DNA of 64,000 nt from Pelatocladus maniniholoensis HA4357-MV3 (GTDB lineage: Bacteria; Cyanobacteriota; Cyanobacteriia; Cyanobacteriales; Nostocaceae). Shown piece after piece: positions 46,596 to 56,700 of this stretch. The stretch spans positions 61,825 through 125,824 of the forward strand of contig JAHHHW010000143.1 in assembly GCA_019359115.1 (NCBI GenBank). Reading direction: 5' to 3'. Below the pieces are notes generated by a model. It was given only the letters and a program-made list of their open reading frames with translations. It did no database searches and had not been told where the DNA came from. Position 1 is the first letter of the stretch. Each line of letters begins with the position of its first letter. The translations under genes and the position numbers were made by a program.

Positions 46596-47576
46596 ATGGG
46601 CAATTCTGTTAATTTTTCCACTGGTAATTCTTTGATCCGAGCGATACACACTGCTGTCAAAGGTAGAGCTAGATATAAGGTAAGTGGATTGTATGATTCA
46701 CCAAGTTTCAAAACATACCTGGAATCTAAATTATCAGAGGAAAAAATTGTTACACAAGTTCGTGCTAATCCTGTGACTGGAAATGTGCTAGTGCTTTTTG
46801 ATCCTGAGATTATTGCAGATGCGATCGCCTGGCTTATCCAAGAAATTGTCGTAGATTACAGCAAACAGAACAGAAAACTAGCTCAAAACAAGAATTTACC
46901 TATTTTGACGACACCTGTGCAGAAACAATTAAAAAAAGCAGGTAGTGAGCTTGCTTTGGTTTCGGGGACTATTTCCATTCTTATTTTAAGCACCGTATTG
47001 CTACATAGATATAAGCTAGACGAAGTAATTTTACTAACAATTCAAAAATTGCATACGCCAGTTTTAAATCGGATCATGCTTAGTATCACTTTTTTAGGTG
47101 ATCCGCTTTTTTTACTGTTGCTTTGTCTGGGATTGGCAACTAAATCAGTATACAATCAACGTTCTGGAGAAGCAACCAGCTTGGGTATGGCCGCAGTTGG
47201 TGCGATCGGCTTGAATATTTTCCTCAAAGAACTATTTTGTAGAGCGCGTCCAGCATTGTGGGATCATCTGGTAAATGTGGGTCACTACAGCTTTCCTAGC
47301 GGACACGCTATGGTATCAATGGTGATTTATGGTTTTATTGGTTACACCTTAGCCAAGCAATTTCCTCAACATAAACGGCTGATTTTTACTTTGACTGCTG
47401 GCTTAATTAGTGCGATCGGTTTGACCAGGTTGTATCTCGGTGTACACTGGCCTACTGATGTGTTGGTTGGCTATGCAGCAGCTTTAGTATGGCTGGCTGT
47501 ATGTGTTGAAAAAATGAAAATAGGGGAAAAGTTGGCGTTTGTCGGTTATGGCGATTTACAAACAGAAATACTTTAA
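46596..47576 (+). CDS. PAP2 phosphatase with N-terminal HMA-like domain
   Basis: 326 residues. Residues about 18-90 (ARYKVSGLYDSPSFKTYLES; VRANPVTGNVLVLFDPE) resemble the cysteine-less HMA-like fold found before some P-type ATPases. It is followed by a helix and a six-helix PAP2 domain: KELFCRARPALWD, PSGHAMVSMVIYG and RLYLGVHWPTDVLVGY provide the Lys/Arg, Ser-Gly-His and Arg/His catalytic motifs. PAP2 enzymes dephosphorylate lipid phosphates such as phosphatidic acid or undecaprenyl pyrophosphate. The combination with an HMA-like domain is unusual. Confidence 0.85.
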   Translation: MGNSVNFSTGNSLIRAIHTAVKGRARYKVSGLYDSPSFKTYLESKLSEEKIVTQVRANPVTGNVLVLFDPEIIADAIAWLIQEIVVDYSKQNRKLAQNKNLPILTTPVQKQLKKAGSELALVSGTISILILSTVLLHRYKLDEVILLTIQKLHTPVLNRIMLSITFLGDPLFLLLLCLGLATKSVYNQRSGEATSLGMAAVGAIGLNIFLKELFCRARPALWDHLVNVGHYSFPSGHAMVSMVIYGFIGYTLAKQFPQHKRLIFTLTAGLISAIGLTRLYLGVHWPTDVLVGYAAALVWLAVCVEKMKIGEKLAFVGYGDLQTEIL

Positions 47577-47764
47577 ATTTTTGGACATGTAGAGACGTTG
47601 CAGTGCAACGTCTCTACAGTGTTTAAATGTCAATCGATTTGTCTTATCCGAACGGGAGCATCCCAAATGTTCAAAAAACCCGCCTGTGATTGAAATCGCT
47701 AACGGTTTAAACCCAAGCGCGGTATATTGAAAAAATTGGGATGCTCCCTATCCGAACCGTATTG
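47577..47764. mobile_element. Nested mini-elements: 95-bp element inside a relict of the 3.8-kb family
   Basis: The inner element at 47654-47748 (GGGAGCATCCCAA...TTGGGATGCTCCC) is flanked by TATCCGAAC at 47645-47653 and 47749-47757, a 9-bp target duplication. The outer, interrupted sequence (GTAGAGACGTTGCA palindrome at 47590-47620, AATGTCAATCGATTTG, then TTATCCGAAC/CGTATTG) is the reverse complement of the element at 3809-3923. The inner element is the shorter, inverted sister of 30186-30344. Confidence 0.85.
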
Positions 47765-47870
47765 GGTGTGGTGTTGGCGAACACCGATGCACATAGATAA
47801 ACACTGATAAAGCTCTACTTCATCCAAATATTGTCACTCACTGTTGAGTGTTGATTGTGGCTTCTAATGG

Positions 47871-49127
47871 TTATTCAACTCTGGCGCGGAGTGCAGGATT
47901 TACAAATAAAGTTCTAAATGCAGCTTGTCGCTTGTCTGGTGGTTCGGGTGCATATTCCCACAGGCTTTCGTAATAAAAGAAAGCTACACCTAAACCGCGT
48001 TCTTGGGCGGCTCGTACCTGGGAATTAATTTGTTGTATCGGCACTGGATTATTTCGCAACCCTGTCATAATACCAATGCCAGTTGGTATTTTTTGTTGTG
48101 AGAGTTGAATTTCAGGACGGGAAATCTTGGCGACGAAACTTTGCAAATTGGAACGATAAACTTGCATGATTAGCTCATCAACAATATTTTGATCGAGCCA
48201 AGCTAGCCAATCTTGCAACTGGAATTTATAAGCAAAGTCGTAGTAGTTGGGGGAAACAGAGAAAATTGCTCCAGGTTTTCTGGCTTTGACAGCTTGATTG
48301 AGTTGTACCATAAAGGCTGTGATTTTATCTGCCCGCCAGCGCATCCATGCTTGATCTTCAGGATTACTAGGTGGGTTCTTTTTAGTTTCCTGAGTATACA
48401 AGGCAGTTGTATATTTATCGTAGCCAAATTCGCGGGGTAAACTCATGTGATCGTCAAACTGAATACCATCGACATCGTATTGAGTGACGATTTCCACCAC
48501 GAGATTAGTGATAAATTCTTGGACTTTGGGATGAAAGGGATTAAGCCACATCACCTCACCCGCAGCACTGATAGAAGTTTGGCTACCATCCTTTTTTTGG
48601 GTAAACCAATCTGGATGATTCATGGCTAATTCCGACATCTGGGGGGCCATGAAACCAAACTCAAACCAGGGAATCACAAGCAGTCCCTTGCGATGGGCTT
48701 GGTTAATTAAGTCTGCTAAGATATCATGTCCGTCTGAGCCTCGCAATACAAAGGGTTGAATACCTTCGCGTTTAGCAACGGCGCTGGGATACATGACATA
48801 ACCAGAATTCCACACCACAGGATAGATGGTGTTAAAGTTCAAATCCCGTAATTGGCTAACGGCATTTTCGACTTTGGCACGATCTTTAAGAGTGTTAAAG
48901 TCATTGTTGGTCATCCACACACCACGAATTTCCTGACGAGGAACCTGTGCTGTTGCGAAGTTAAGGTTGCTACCTAAAGATACCGTCAAGAATGATATTA
49001 AAAAAAGTAGTGGGAGAAGAAATTTCAGCGATCGCCTGCCAAGAGGCCACCAACTATGATATTTGTGTGATTTTTTATCTACCCACATGTGCGATCGTCT
49101 GCTTGGTTGATGAAATTTACTAGCCAT
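47871..49127 (-). CDS. GH10-like/GHL10 family glycoside hydrolase, exported
   Basis: 418 residues. An internal signal sequence or anchor (LKFLLPLLFLISFLTVSLGS, near 33-52, ending ATAQ) is followed by a TIM-barrel with EIRGVWMTNNDFNTLKDRAK, TIYPVVWNSGYVMYPS, GLLVIPWFEFGFMAP and VDGIQFDDHMSLP. It is the usual family of putative cell-wall or polysaccharide hydrolases annotated family 10 glycosylhydrolase (DUF187). The substrate is unknown. It is intact and monocistronic. Confidence 0.88.
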   Translation of the reverse strand: MASKFHQPSRRSHMWVDKKSHKYHSWWPLGRRSLKFLLPLLFLISFLTVSLGSNLNFATAQVPRQEIRGVWMTNNDFNTLKDRAKVENAVSQLRDLNFNTIYPVVWNSGYVMYPSAVAKREGIQPFVLRGSDGHDILADLINQAHRKGLLVIPWFEFGFMAPQMSELAMNHPDWFTQKKDGSQTSISAAGEVMWLNPFHPKVQEFITNLVVEIVTQYDVDGIQFDDHMSLPREFGYDKYTTALYTQETKKNPPSNPEDQAWMRWRADKITAFMVQLNQAVKARKPGAIFSVSPNYYDFAYKFQLQDWLAWLDQNIVDELIMQVYRSNLQSFVAKISRPEIQLSQQKIPTGIGIMTGLRNNPVPIQQINSQVRAAQERGLGVAFFYYESLWEYAPEPPDKRQAAFRTLFVNPALRARVE

Positions 49128-49429
49128 CGTGTCTACGAACTGGTTAATCAGTAGTTGTTCATTCCGTGCGAATCGAGTTACTGCTCGTCTTGTGAAACTG
49201 AAGCAGACTTAGCACAGTGAAATAGTTGACGCAGCTACTAGCTCAGTAGTGCCTAGTATCACTTTCGCATAAAGGGGAAATACTTAATCCAGGCATAAGT
49301 TTATTCAATGTATTAAATTATTTAATAATGAATTTTGGAAGAACTTTTTATTTAGATTCAGTAAACAGCGAACTCATCGAAGAATTTCAACCCCGTCACT
49401 CGACTCACTGAATAACTGACAACTGTAAC
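49128..49429. other. Spacer, nothing recognised
   Basis: 302 bases between divergent genes; AT-rich, no frame, repeat or hairpin that stands out. Confidence 0.5.
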
Positions 49430-50407
49430 ATGTATAACCAAAAACTTTTTCTACCAACAATGGGTTGTGGAACTTGGGCCTGGGGCAATCGGCTGCTGTG
49501 GGGATACGATGAAAGTATGGATCACCAATTACAAGCAGTTTTTAACCTTTGCGTGAGTAATGGTGTAACTTTATTTGATACGGGTGACTCTTACGGAACG
49601 GGGAAATTAAATGGTCGTAGTGAGTTACTTTTGGGAAAATTTACTCAAGAATATCAAGGTATAAATAAAGAAAATATTTGCATTGCTACAAAACTTGCTG
49701 CTTATCCTTGGAGATTAACACGCCAATCGATGGTGCGAGCTTGTCAAGCTTCTGCTGAACGCTTGGGAAAAAATGTAGATTTAGTACAAATGCACTGGTC
49801 TACAGCTAATTATGCTCCTTGGCAAGAAGGAGCGCTGTTGAATGGTTTAGCGGATCTCTATGAGCAAGGTTTGGTTAAAGGAGTAGGTTTATCTAATTTC
49901 GGCTCGAAACGGCTCAAACAGGTGCATAAAAAATTTGCAGAACGAGGAATACCAATTGCGACTCTGCAAGTTCAATACTCATTATTATCTACTTATCCTG
50001 TCACCCAACTGGGGATTAAAGAGGTTTGTGACGAACTGGGGATTAAATTAATTGCTTACAGTCCTTTGGCGTTGGGAATATTAACAGGTAAATATTCTGA
50101 GCAAGGCCCGTTTCCCAAAGGTATCCGGGGACTATTATTTAGGCAGTTATTACCAGGAGTGCGATCGCTTTTAGAGTGTTTGCAAGCGATCGCTCAATCT
50201 CGAAATAAAACTATGTCCCAAGTAGCTCTCAACTGGTGCATTTGCAAAGGAGCAATTCCCATCCCAGGAGCCAAGAGTGCAGAACAGGCGCAAGATAATA
50301 TTGGTGCTTTAGGTTGGTTACTCAACTCTCATGAGATTGCACAACTGGACACAGCTGCTGCAAATACAGATAAAAAAATGGTACAGAATATTTTTCAGAC
50401 GAAATAG
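49430..50407 (+). CDS. Aldo/keto reductase
   Basis: 325 residues, a second AKR in the window. Tetrad: Asp and Tyr in VTLFDTGDSYGTGKLN, Lys in ICIATKLAAYP, His in VQMHWST. NADPH-binding region near IPIPGAKSAEQAQDNIGAL. It begins MYNQKLFLPTMGCGTWAWG, typical of a cyanobacterial and plant-plastid AKR group (pyridoxal reductase-like). It shares little beyond the motifs with the AKR at 15576. Substrate unknown. Confidence 0.92.
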   Translation: MYNQKLFLPTMGCGTWAWGNRLLWGYDESMDHQLQAVFNLCVSNGVTLFDTGDSYGTGKLNGRSELLLGKFTQEYQGINKENICIATKLAAYPWRLTRQSMVRACQASAERLGKNVDLVQMHWSTANYAPWQEGALLNGLADLYEQGLVKGVGLSNFGSKRLKQVHKKFAERGIPIATLQVQYSLLSTYPVTQLGIKEVCDELGIKLIAYSPLALGILTGKYSEQGPFPKGIRGLLFRQLLPGVRSLLECLQAIAQSRNKTMSQVALNWCICKGAIPIPGAKSAEQAQDNIGALGWLLNSHEIAQLDTAAANTDKKMVQNIFQTK

Positions 50408-50465
50408 GGGGACAAGGGAGAGAATAAACACCAATTACTAATGACCGATGACCAATTACTACTAA

Positions 50466-51128
50466 CTACATATAGCTAGTATTAGAAACTTTTTGAATTT
50501 CTTCTTTAATGCTATCGATATCAATAAAACAGTCGGCATAGTTAATTAGACTTTCGCTAGTCATTGAGTGCAAACTGACAATTTCTACTCTCACTCCTTT
50601 ATAGGAAACTGCATTGACAGCGTAAGCTAAGTCTCCATCTCCGCTCACTAAAACCACAGTGTCGCAATGGGAAGCCAAAGTCAGCATGTCTACAGCAATT
50701 TCTACTTCTAAATTGGCTTTTTTAGAACCGTCAGGAAACTGAACTACATCTTTGGTTACTACACGATATCCATTACGACGCATCCATAACAAAAAACCCT
50801 GTTGTTTGTCGTTGGTGCGGTCAACTCCACTATAAAAGAAAGCACGCAGCAATTTGCCGTCTTTTACGAGATGAGAAAGTAGTTTGGAGTAATCAATTTC
50901 GATCCCTAATTGCAAAGCTGCATAAAACAGGTTGGAACCATCAATCAAAACAACTATACGACCGCGATTTGAAATGTTACAAATAGCACTTTCTTCCGAA
51001 AAATCTGGTATTTCAATGTCTGTATCTTGATTATCTATCTGGGTAAAATTTTGTTCATGATATGGGGATGGATGTCGCAATGCTTGATTTTGATTGTTTT
51101 TTTTATTAAAGTTAGTAATGTTAGTCAT
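50466..51128 (-). CDS. NYN-domain (LabA/DUF88-like) protein
   Basis: 220 residues from the ATG at 51128, which follows AGAGGCAATA; a frame extending to 51224 has no site. The N-terminal 50 residues are disordered and Asn/Gln-rich. Then comes the PIN-like NYN fold with its acidic residues: IVVLIDGSNLFYAAL, KANLEVEIAVDMLTLA, VVLVSGDGDLAYAVNAV and ADCFIDID. NYN proteins are metal-dependent RNases or nucleic-acid binding; in cyanobacteria LabA affects circadian output. Which branch this belongs to is not decidable here. Confidence 0.87.
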   Translation of the reverse strand: MTNITNFNKKNNQNQALRHPSPYHEQNFTQIDNQDTDIEIPDFSEESAICNISNRGRIVVLIDGSNLFYAALQLGIEIDYSKLLSHLVKDGKLLRAFFYSGVDRTNDKQQGFLLWMRRNGYRVVTKDVVQFPDGSKKANLEVEIAVDMLTLASHCDTVVLVSGDGDLAYAVNAVSYKGVRVEIVSLHSMTSESLINYADCFIDIDSIKEEIQKVSNTSYM

Positions 51129-51604
51129 TATTGCCTCTATATAAAAATTCAAGAATTTTATTGATATTGCAGCCAGTGGCAGGCTATATTTATCACAATC
51201 AGAGTAAAATAGGTTATTCTGCAAGCAATTTTATTTTTTTGCCGCATGAGTTTCCCCGACCAGGTAAAACGAGAATAAACCCTTGGTCATATTATTACTT
51301 TCTAGTGAAAAATCATAGCTCATTATTAAGTAATCCGTGCCGGATTTAAGTTGGCAGGAAAGTTTTTAAATTTTCTAACTAGCAATTAAATCATTTTTAT
51401 AACGTGTATGTTTGAATTCAACCTAATTATGTTAGATTTCTGATTTTACAGAAAAAGGTGTAAGGACGTGTTTTTTAGGAGTCCATACCCTACACCTATG
51501 CACTTTTAATAAGATTTGCATAAGCAAGACTCTTCACTTTTGTTCCCCGTCTCCCCTCCCATCTCAAATAACTTTACCTTAAGGAAACTGTATTACATCT
51601 ATTT
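51129..51604. other. Spacer, nothing recognised
   Basis: 476 bases of AT-rich sequence between the NYN gene start and the 3' end of the large repeat protein. A 72-codon frame on the plus strand has no ribosome site. No marked repeats. Confidence 0.5.
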
Positions 51605-53638
51605 TTACTGCTGCGGTCGAATTCTTGCTGGTAATAATGGGTCAAATTGTTGCTCTGGTGCAGGTGTAGGATTGAGAAATTCGCGCCAACTACGAATTTG
51701 TTCTTGTGCAGCATCATAAGCAGCCGAATTGCGTGGAATTAGCTTGGCTGTTTCAATTGCTCTGGAAATATCAGACTCACCTTGAGAGCGTGCTATATCC
51801 AATATTTGCTGACTCCATTGATCGATCGCAATGCTCGTATCACTACTTAAAATATTACTACGAGGCACGCGATTGGCTAATCTAATTGCCTCTGCTAGAG
51901 CTTGGGGAGTACCAGTTAATGCCACTTCTCGCGCTCTCTTCCAGTTTTCTCGTGCGCGAATTTGCGATCGCCAATCATCTATAGCGGCTTGTGCTTCACC
52001 AGATAGCGCCCTACCTGAAGCTATTTGTTGAGCAACGTTAATAGCAGCCGGAAGGTTCCCACTCCTAGCTAGTTCTCGCGCTTGATCCAAATAAGGTTGG
52101 TCTTCTATACGCTCTATCTTCGCTGTCCAAGTGGCAATTTTCCGGCGTGCTTCTCTATATAATGCTCGTCCTCGACGAATTTGGTTAGCTTCAGCGATCG
52201 CTGCTTGCAAAGAGTTGGTATCTTCTAACAAAGCGATTTCTTCAGCGCGTTCTAAATAAGGTCTATCTTCGATAGTCTGTATTTGACCAACCCAACCATT
52301 GATTTCTGCTCTTGCTTCTTCCCCGCGCGGGTTGTTCTGAGGAACTTGTTGTGCTTCGGCAATAGCTGCTGTTAAATCATTGATTGTTCCTTGACTCGCC
52401 AGTGTCCGTGCTTTTTCAAGTTTAGAGACATCTTCAATTTCCAGTTGCCAAAAGGCAATTAACTGTTGTGCTTTGTCGTAGACTGCTCTTGATGGGTCAA
52501 TTTGTTGAGCTTGGCTAATTGCTGTCTCTAAACCTGCAACAGTACCAATCCAAGCATTTCTTTGAGCTTCGGCGATCGCAACGAAGTCCTCTGTTTCTGA
52601 CTGTAACCCTGTACTCAAAGGAATTTGTTGAGCAATAGAGATGGCTTGATCGGCATCACGATCATCTAGTCTTTTCTGTGCCAACTCTAGCATTGTCCGT
52701 CCAAATTGGGGAATTGCTTCTTGAGCTTTTTGATAAACGTAACTTTCCTTTTGGATTGATTCTGCAATTTTAATCGCTTTGAGTAAATTATCTATGCTAC
52801 GGCTTTGGGCGAGATTTTCTGCTTTTGCCAGTTTCTCGCCATCCTCTCGTGCGGTTGTAATCAATCTATTTAATTGATCGTATTTGATACTTGACCAATA
52901 TTTATTATCTACTCGTAGTAATTTAGCAGCAGCCATAAATGCGTCGTGCCAGTGCTGTTCGCGCATTTCATTTTCTGCTTGTTGGTAAATACCTTCTGCT
53001 TCTGACCAAATTTTCTCCCAATCGGTAATTTGCTCTCTGACTAATTTATGAGCAGCCATGTCTTCAGGGATTTGTCTAGCAGTGGCGATCGCTTGCTCTA
53101 ATTTGCCTTGTTGGAAACTTTCATCAGCTAACTTTAAAATATCGCGTGACCATTGTTCTAGGAGACGGTCTATTTCTGATCGCAAAGGATGGCTTTCTGG
53201 TAACTGTTTCACCAGGGCGATCGCTTGCAGTAAGTCTTTGACAGTTTGCTTAGAAGCGGCTAGTTGAGCGCAATGTAAGCGTACTGATGCACTAGCCAAA
53301 GGCCAAAAAATAGATGGACAATTTGGGGCAGATGGCAACTTTAACAGCATTGAGGTTGCCATAAATGCTATACTTCCGGGTACTAATGTTAACACTAGCG
53401 CCCACAAAACCCAGCTTTTTAACCAGCGTGGCACTTTTCCAGAACCACGACCACTGGGAGGTAGTTGTTCATAAGTGTTTGGTTTTGACTGCTTCACAGA
53501 CTTGGAGCTAGAGTCGGCAGGTGGTACACCAGACATTTTAGTCTCATTTAATTGCCCTGAGCGGGATAATCTTGTCGTTATATCTGGCTCTCTGGCTTTG
53601 CCTAGTGACCAACTTTCTGGAATATCCCGTTCTGTCAT
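51605..53638 (-). CDS. Large single-span membrane protein with helical repeats
   Basis: 677 residues. A polar cytosolic N-terminus of about 70 residues precedes one membrane segment (WVLWALVLTLVPGSIAFMAT, near 77-97). The rest is a long array of helical repeats of roughly 55-65 residues with a recurring pattern: AIA.A.QIP..., ARR.I..W..., I..IED.PYL..A..LA. (for example EDRPYLERAEEIALLEDTNS and EDQPYLDQARELARSGNLPA). The C-terminus is Pro/Gln-rich. Homologues are common in cyanobacteria and are sometimes named chromosome segregation ATPase-like, but no ATPase motif exists. A periplasmic scaffold is the simplest reading. Confidence 0.8.
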   Translation of the reverse strand: MTERDIPESWSLGKAREPDITTRLSRSGQLNETKMSGVPPADSSSKSVKQSKPNTYEQLPPSGRGSGKVPRWLKSWVLWALVLTLVPGSIAFMATSMLLKLPSAPNCPSIFWPLASASVRLHCAQLAASKQTVKDLLQAIALVKQLPESHPLRSEIDRLLEQWSRDILKLADESFQQGKLEQAIATARQIPEDMAAHKLVREQITDWEKIWSEAEGIYQQAENEMREQHWHDAFMAAAKLLRVDNKYWSSIKYDQLNRLITTAREDGEKLAKAENLAQSRSIDNLLKAIKIAESIQKESYVYQKAQEAIPQFGRTMLELAQKRLDDRDADQAISIAQQIPLSTGLQSETEDFVAIAEAQRNAWIGTVAGLETAISQAQQIDPSRAVYDKAQQLIAFWQLEIEDVSKLEKARTLASQGTINDLTAAIAEAQQVPQNNPRGEEARAEINGWVGQIQTIEDRPYLERAEEIALLEDTNSLQAAIAEANQIRRGRALYREARRKIATWTAKIERIEDQPYLDQARELARSGNLPAAINVAQQIASGRALSGEAQAAIDDWRSQIRARENWKRAREVALTGTPQALAEAIRLANRVPRSNILSSDTSIAIDQWSQQILDIARSQGESDISRAIETAKLIPRNSAAYDAAQEQIRSWREFLNPTPAPEQQFDPLLPARIRPQQ

Positions 53639-53792
53639 CTCTCACACCAAAGTAGTTTAATAGCGATTTGCTCTGAATCGCAACTATGCTGTTGCCATGG
53701 TAACTTTCTCACCAAGAAAAATCTACCTCTTGCATCGTTCTATCTCCATAGATATCATTACTACCCTCTCAATCCAGGATGATTTTATACGT

Positions 53793-54698
53793 TTATCTGG
53801 TAGCAGATGATTCTGCTTGCAAATCAACGATTAATTGAGCTAAATGGTCACTACTTGCCTGGTAAACTGTGCCACAAAAATCACAAGTTGCCTCTGCGCC
53901 ATTATCTTTTATAATCATGTCTTGCAATTCTTCTTCTCCCAACATTTTCAGCGCTCCTAAAACCCGATCAAAAGAGCAAGCACAGTGGAAACGTAGCATT
54001 TGAGTTTCGGGAAATAACGACACTCCCATATCTCCCAGCAAGTCTTGAAAAATTTCTGTTAAAGACTTACCAGCTTGCAGCAGAGGTGTAAACCCGCTTA
54101 AAGCTGCAACTCGTGATTCTAAAGTTTCTATTAAAGCTTCATCCCTAGCTGCTTTAGGCAAAATTTGTACTAGTAGACCACCTGCTGCGGTCACTCCACT
54201 TGGTTCTACAAATACACCTAATACTAACGCTGAAGGCGTCTGTTCTGATGTTACCAGGTAATGAGCCACGTCATCTCCTATTTCACCAGAAACAAGTTCA
54301 ACGGTACTAGAGTAGGGGTAGCCGTAACCAATATCGCGTACTACATAAAGAAAGCCATCACCAACTGCACCACCGACATCTAACTTGCCTTTAGCATTGG
54401 GGGGTAGTTCCACCGCCGGGTTGCCTACATAGCCACGCACTGTGCCATCTAGACCTGCATCTATGAGTATACCACCCAAAGGACCATTACCTTTGACTCG
54501 GATATTGACCCTAGAGCCAGTTCGCTTCATGCTGGATGCCATCAACAAGCCAGCTGTCATAGTCCGACCCAAGGCAGCTGTTGCTACATAAGACATCTGA
54601 TGGCGCTGGAGTGCTTCTTCTGTCAGACGAGTAGTGATTGCACCGACTGCACGAATTCCACCATCGGCTGCTGTAGCGCGAATTAATTGATCCGCCAT
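53793..54698 (-). CDS. hslO: Redox-regulated chaperone Hsp33
   Basis: 301 residues. Holdase activated by disulfide formation under oxidative stress. The N-terminal domain is recognisable (IRATAADGGIRAVGAITT; AALGRTMTAGLLMASSMK). The C-terminal zinc redox switch has all four Cys: FHCACSFDRVLGAL and ATCDFCGTVYQAS. Intact and of normal length. Confidence 0.96.
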   Translation of the reverse strand: MADQLIRATAADGGIRAVGAITTRLTEEALQRHQMSYVATAALGRTMTAGLLMASSMKRTGSRVNIRVKGNGPLGGILIDAGLDGTVRGYVGNPAVELPPNAKGKLDVGGAVGDGFLYVVRDIGYGYPYSSTVELVSGEIGDDVAHYLVTSEQTPSALVLGVFVEPSGVTAAGGLLVQILPKAARDEALIETLESRVAALSGFTPLLQAGKSLTEIFQDLLGDMGVSLFPETQMLRFHCACSFDRVLGALKMLGEEELQDMIIKDNGAEATCDFCGTVYQASSDHLAQLIVDLQAESSATR

Positions 54699-54784
54699 GA
54701 AAATCCTTACATTTCTTTACAAATTTACTTTCTTTATTTTAAATTCATAGCTTGATCAAAAGTGACTAAATATGTAAAACAAAG

Positions 54785-55315
54785 ATGATAATAACCGTAC
54801 CAACCACAAGTGACTTTCCCTCTTTCCCTCGTCCCTTGCAATTAGATATTTTTGACTTGGAAAAGTTCCTAAGTGTGCGATCGCTACCTCTGGCAGATGC
54901 ATGTCAAACTAAAGAAAAAGCGATCACCTTAACAATGCTAGGTAATTTTCAAAAAACTCAACTCAGAATAGAAATAGAAGCACCAGCAACTGCTATTAGT
55001 GACAGTCTGCTGCGTCCTGCACAACTAGAAAAATGGCTAGTATCTGGTCGTCTTTCCACCGGAATGCCAGAACAATTACATCCAGGATTTCAGTTTACAA
55101 CTCGATTTGGTCCAGTCGCAATTCACCATCAAGTCGATGTCGCAGATTCCAATCGTCTGCGCTTAATCCTAAGTCAAGGAATTGATGGTTTTCACGAATG
55201 GTACTGGGGAGAAGGTTGGGTACAATCTCGCCTAGAAGGAATCTCAATTTTGCCACTTGCTTTAGGACAAAGTTTAAATTTACTAAGTTTGCGTCAATTT
55301 TTAGCAAAAAAATAA
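54785..55315 (+). CDS. Possible SRPBCC/START-like protein, function unknown
   Basis: 176 residues. A short N-terminal extension is followed by an alpha/beta pattern (TMLGNFQKTQLRIEIEAPAT; LLRPAQLEKWLVSGRLSTG; FQFTTRFGPVAIHHQVDVAD; GFHEWYWGEGWVQSRLEGIS) that suggests the SRPBCC helix-grip fold. No catalytic residues can be named. It is divergent from hslO with an 86-base gap; common in cyanobacteria as a hypothetical protein, as far as I recall. Confidence 0.7.
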   Translation: MIITVPTTSDFPSFPRPLQLDIFDLEKFLSVRSLPLADACQTKEKAITLTMLGNFQKTQLRIEIEAPATAISDSLLRPAQLEKWLVSGRLSTGMPEQLHPGFQFTTRFGPVAIHHQVDVADSNRLRLILSQGIDGFHEWYWGEGWVQSRLEGISILPLALGQSLNLLSLRQFLAKK

Positions 55316-55372
55316 GTTTATAGGTTGTTGTTTGCTGTTTATAAAAACCAACAACCAACAACCAGCTAGTAA

Positions 55373-55471
55373 CTATAGCAGTTCTCATTTGAATCAAATA
55401 CACCGCCACAAACAATGTAGAGACGTTACATGTAATGTCTGGGCGCAGCGTACTGCACACAACCGAGAAGC
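55373..55471. repeat. Dispersed repeat with TATAGCRSTTCTC-type ends
   Basis: TATAGCAGTTCTC at the left and GAGAAGCGCTATA at the right form imperfect inverted ends around a GTAGAGACGTTACATGTAATGTC palindrome. A second member with matching inner words (GACACAACCGAGAA, ATAGC..TTCT) spans about 57513-57652. Probably another small non-autonomous element. Confidence 0.55.
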
Positions 55472-55479
55472 GCTATAAA

Positions 55480-56700
55480 TTACGAAGCACCCTTCAATTC
55501 AGCTGTGCGAATTGATAATTGCTGTGTCTGATTTCCGCGTTGGACTTTCACCTGTAACACCTGGCCGATGCGAGTGTCTTCCACAAGATTTTGCAACTGT
55601 TCAGCACTAGTAATTCCTTGTCCATCGATTTGGGTGATCACATCTCCGCGTCGGATACCTGCTGTAGCAGCTGGAGAATTAGGTAAAACCCGCATGACCA
55701 AAACTCCGTTTACTTCTGGAATGAGGAACTGAGAATTGGGATCATTGTTGCTTTCTTTGGCTAACTCGGATGTGAGACTTACCATTTGCACACCCAAGTA
55801 AGGATGAACGACTTTACCACCGCGTTGCAGTTGAGCTGTGATTTGTTTGGCTTTGTCGATGGGAATAGCAAAACCAATCCCCATTGCATCAGCACGAATT
55901 GCTGTGTTAATACCGATGACTTCACCTCGATCATTTAACAATGGTCCCCCAGAGTTTCCAGGGTTAATTGCAGCATCAGTTTGAATAAAGTCCAAACGTT
56001 TGTCAGGGATACCAACTTGGGCGCTAGAACGTCTGAGGGTGCTGACAATTCCCAAGGTGACGGTGTTGTCAAATCCCAAGGGATTACCAACTGCGATCGC
56101 CCAGTCTCCGACTTGGACATTAGAAGAAGAACCCAAAGGCGCTACAGGCAAATCACCACCAGCGTTAATCTTAACTATAGCCAAATCGGTGACTTCATCC
56201 ACACCTTGGACTTTGCCCTCAAAAGTGCGTCCATCTTTAAGGCGGACTGTGACTTTATCAGCATTATCCACCACGTGAGCATTAGTCATAACAAAGCCAC
56301 TTTTGTCAATAATGAAACCAGAACCTAAACCGCGTAATTGTTCCGGGGGTAACTGTTGGGGTAAAGTTTCACCAAAGAACCTGCGGAAAAACGGGTCATC
56401 ATAAATATCAGGTAGACGACGGGTAACTGTACGCTCAGTATCAATCCGCACTACAGCCGCACCCACACGATTCACCGCCGCAGTCACAAAACTGCTGTTA
56501 CCAATAGCTGCTGTTGCTGGTGATTGCTTTTGAGCAATAAGTTGTGATGTGTCATTTGTCACTTGTTTAGGTGCTGGGTCAGCTTGGGAAGGTGACACTT
56601 GGAGAGTGCCAACAGTTAGTACAACTCCTAAAATTATGGCTAATACATGGGTTCCGAGTTGTCGAATAGACCTGGGTAGTTGGGAGAATCGCATAACCAC
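55480..56700 (-). CDS. Serine endoprotease of the HtrA/Deg family
   Basis: 406 residues, exported: N-terminal signal or anchor ([18 protein letters not shown]) ending near residue 40. The catalytic triad is His in [13 protein letters not shown] near 142, Asp in [12 protein letters not shown] near 172 and Ser in [17 protein letters not shown] near 246. One PDZ domain follows ([19 protein letters not shown]). The plan matches HhoA/HhoB/HtrA of cyanobacteria, periplasmic or lumenal quality-control proteases. Which of the three cannot be decided by eye. Confidence 0.93.
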   Translation of the reverse strand: MVMRFSQLPRSIRQLGTHVLAIILGVVLTVGTLQVSPSQADPAPKQVTNDTSQLIAQKQSPATAAIGNSSFVTAAVNRVGAAVVRIDTERTVTRRLPDIYDDPFFRRFFGETLPQQLPPEQLRGLGSGFIIDKSGFVMTNAHVVDNADKVTVRLKDGRTFEGKVQGVDEVTDLAIVKINAGGDLPVAPLGSSSNVQVGDWAIAVGNPLGFDNTVTLGIVSTLRRSSAQVGIPDKRLDFIQTDAAINPGNSGGPLLNDRGEVIGINTAIRADAMGIGFAIPIDKAKQITAQLQRGGKVVHPYLGVQMVSLTSELAKESNNDPNSQFLIPEVNGVLVMRVLPNSPAATAGIRRGDVITQIDGQGITSAEQLQNLVEDTRIGQVLQVKVQRGNQTQQLSIRTAELKGAS

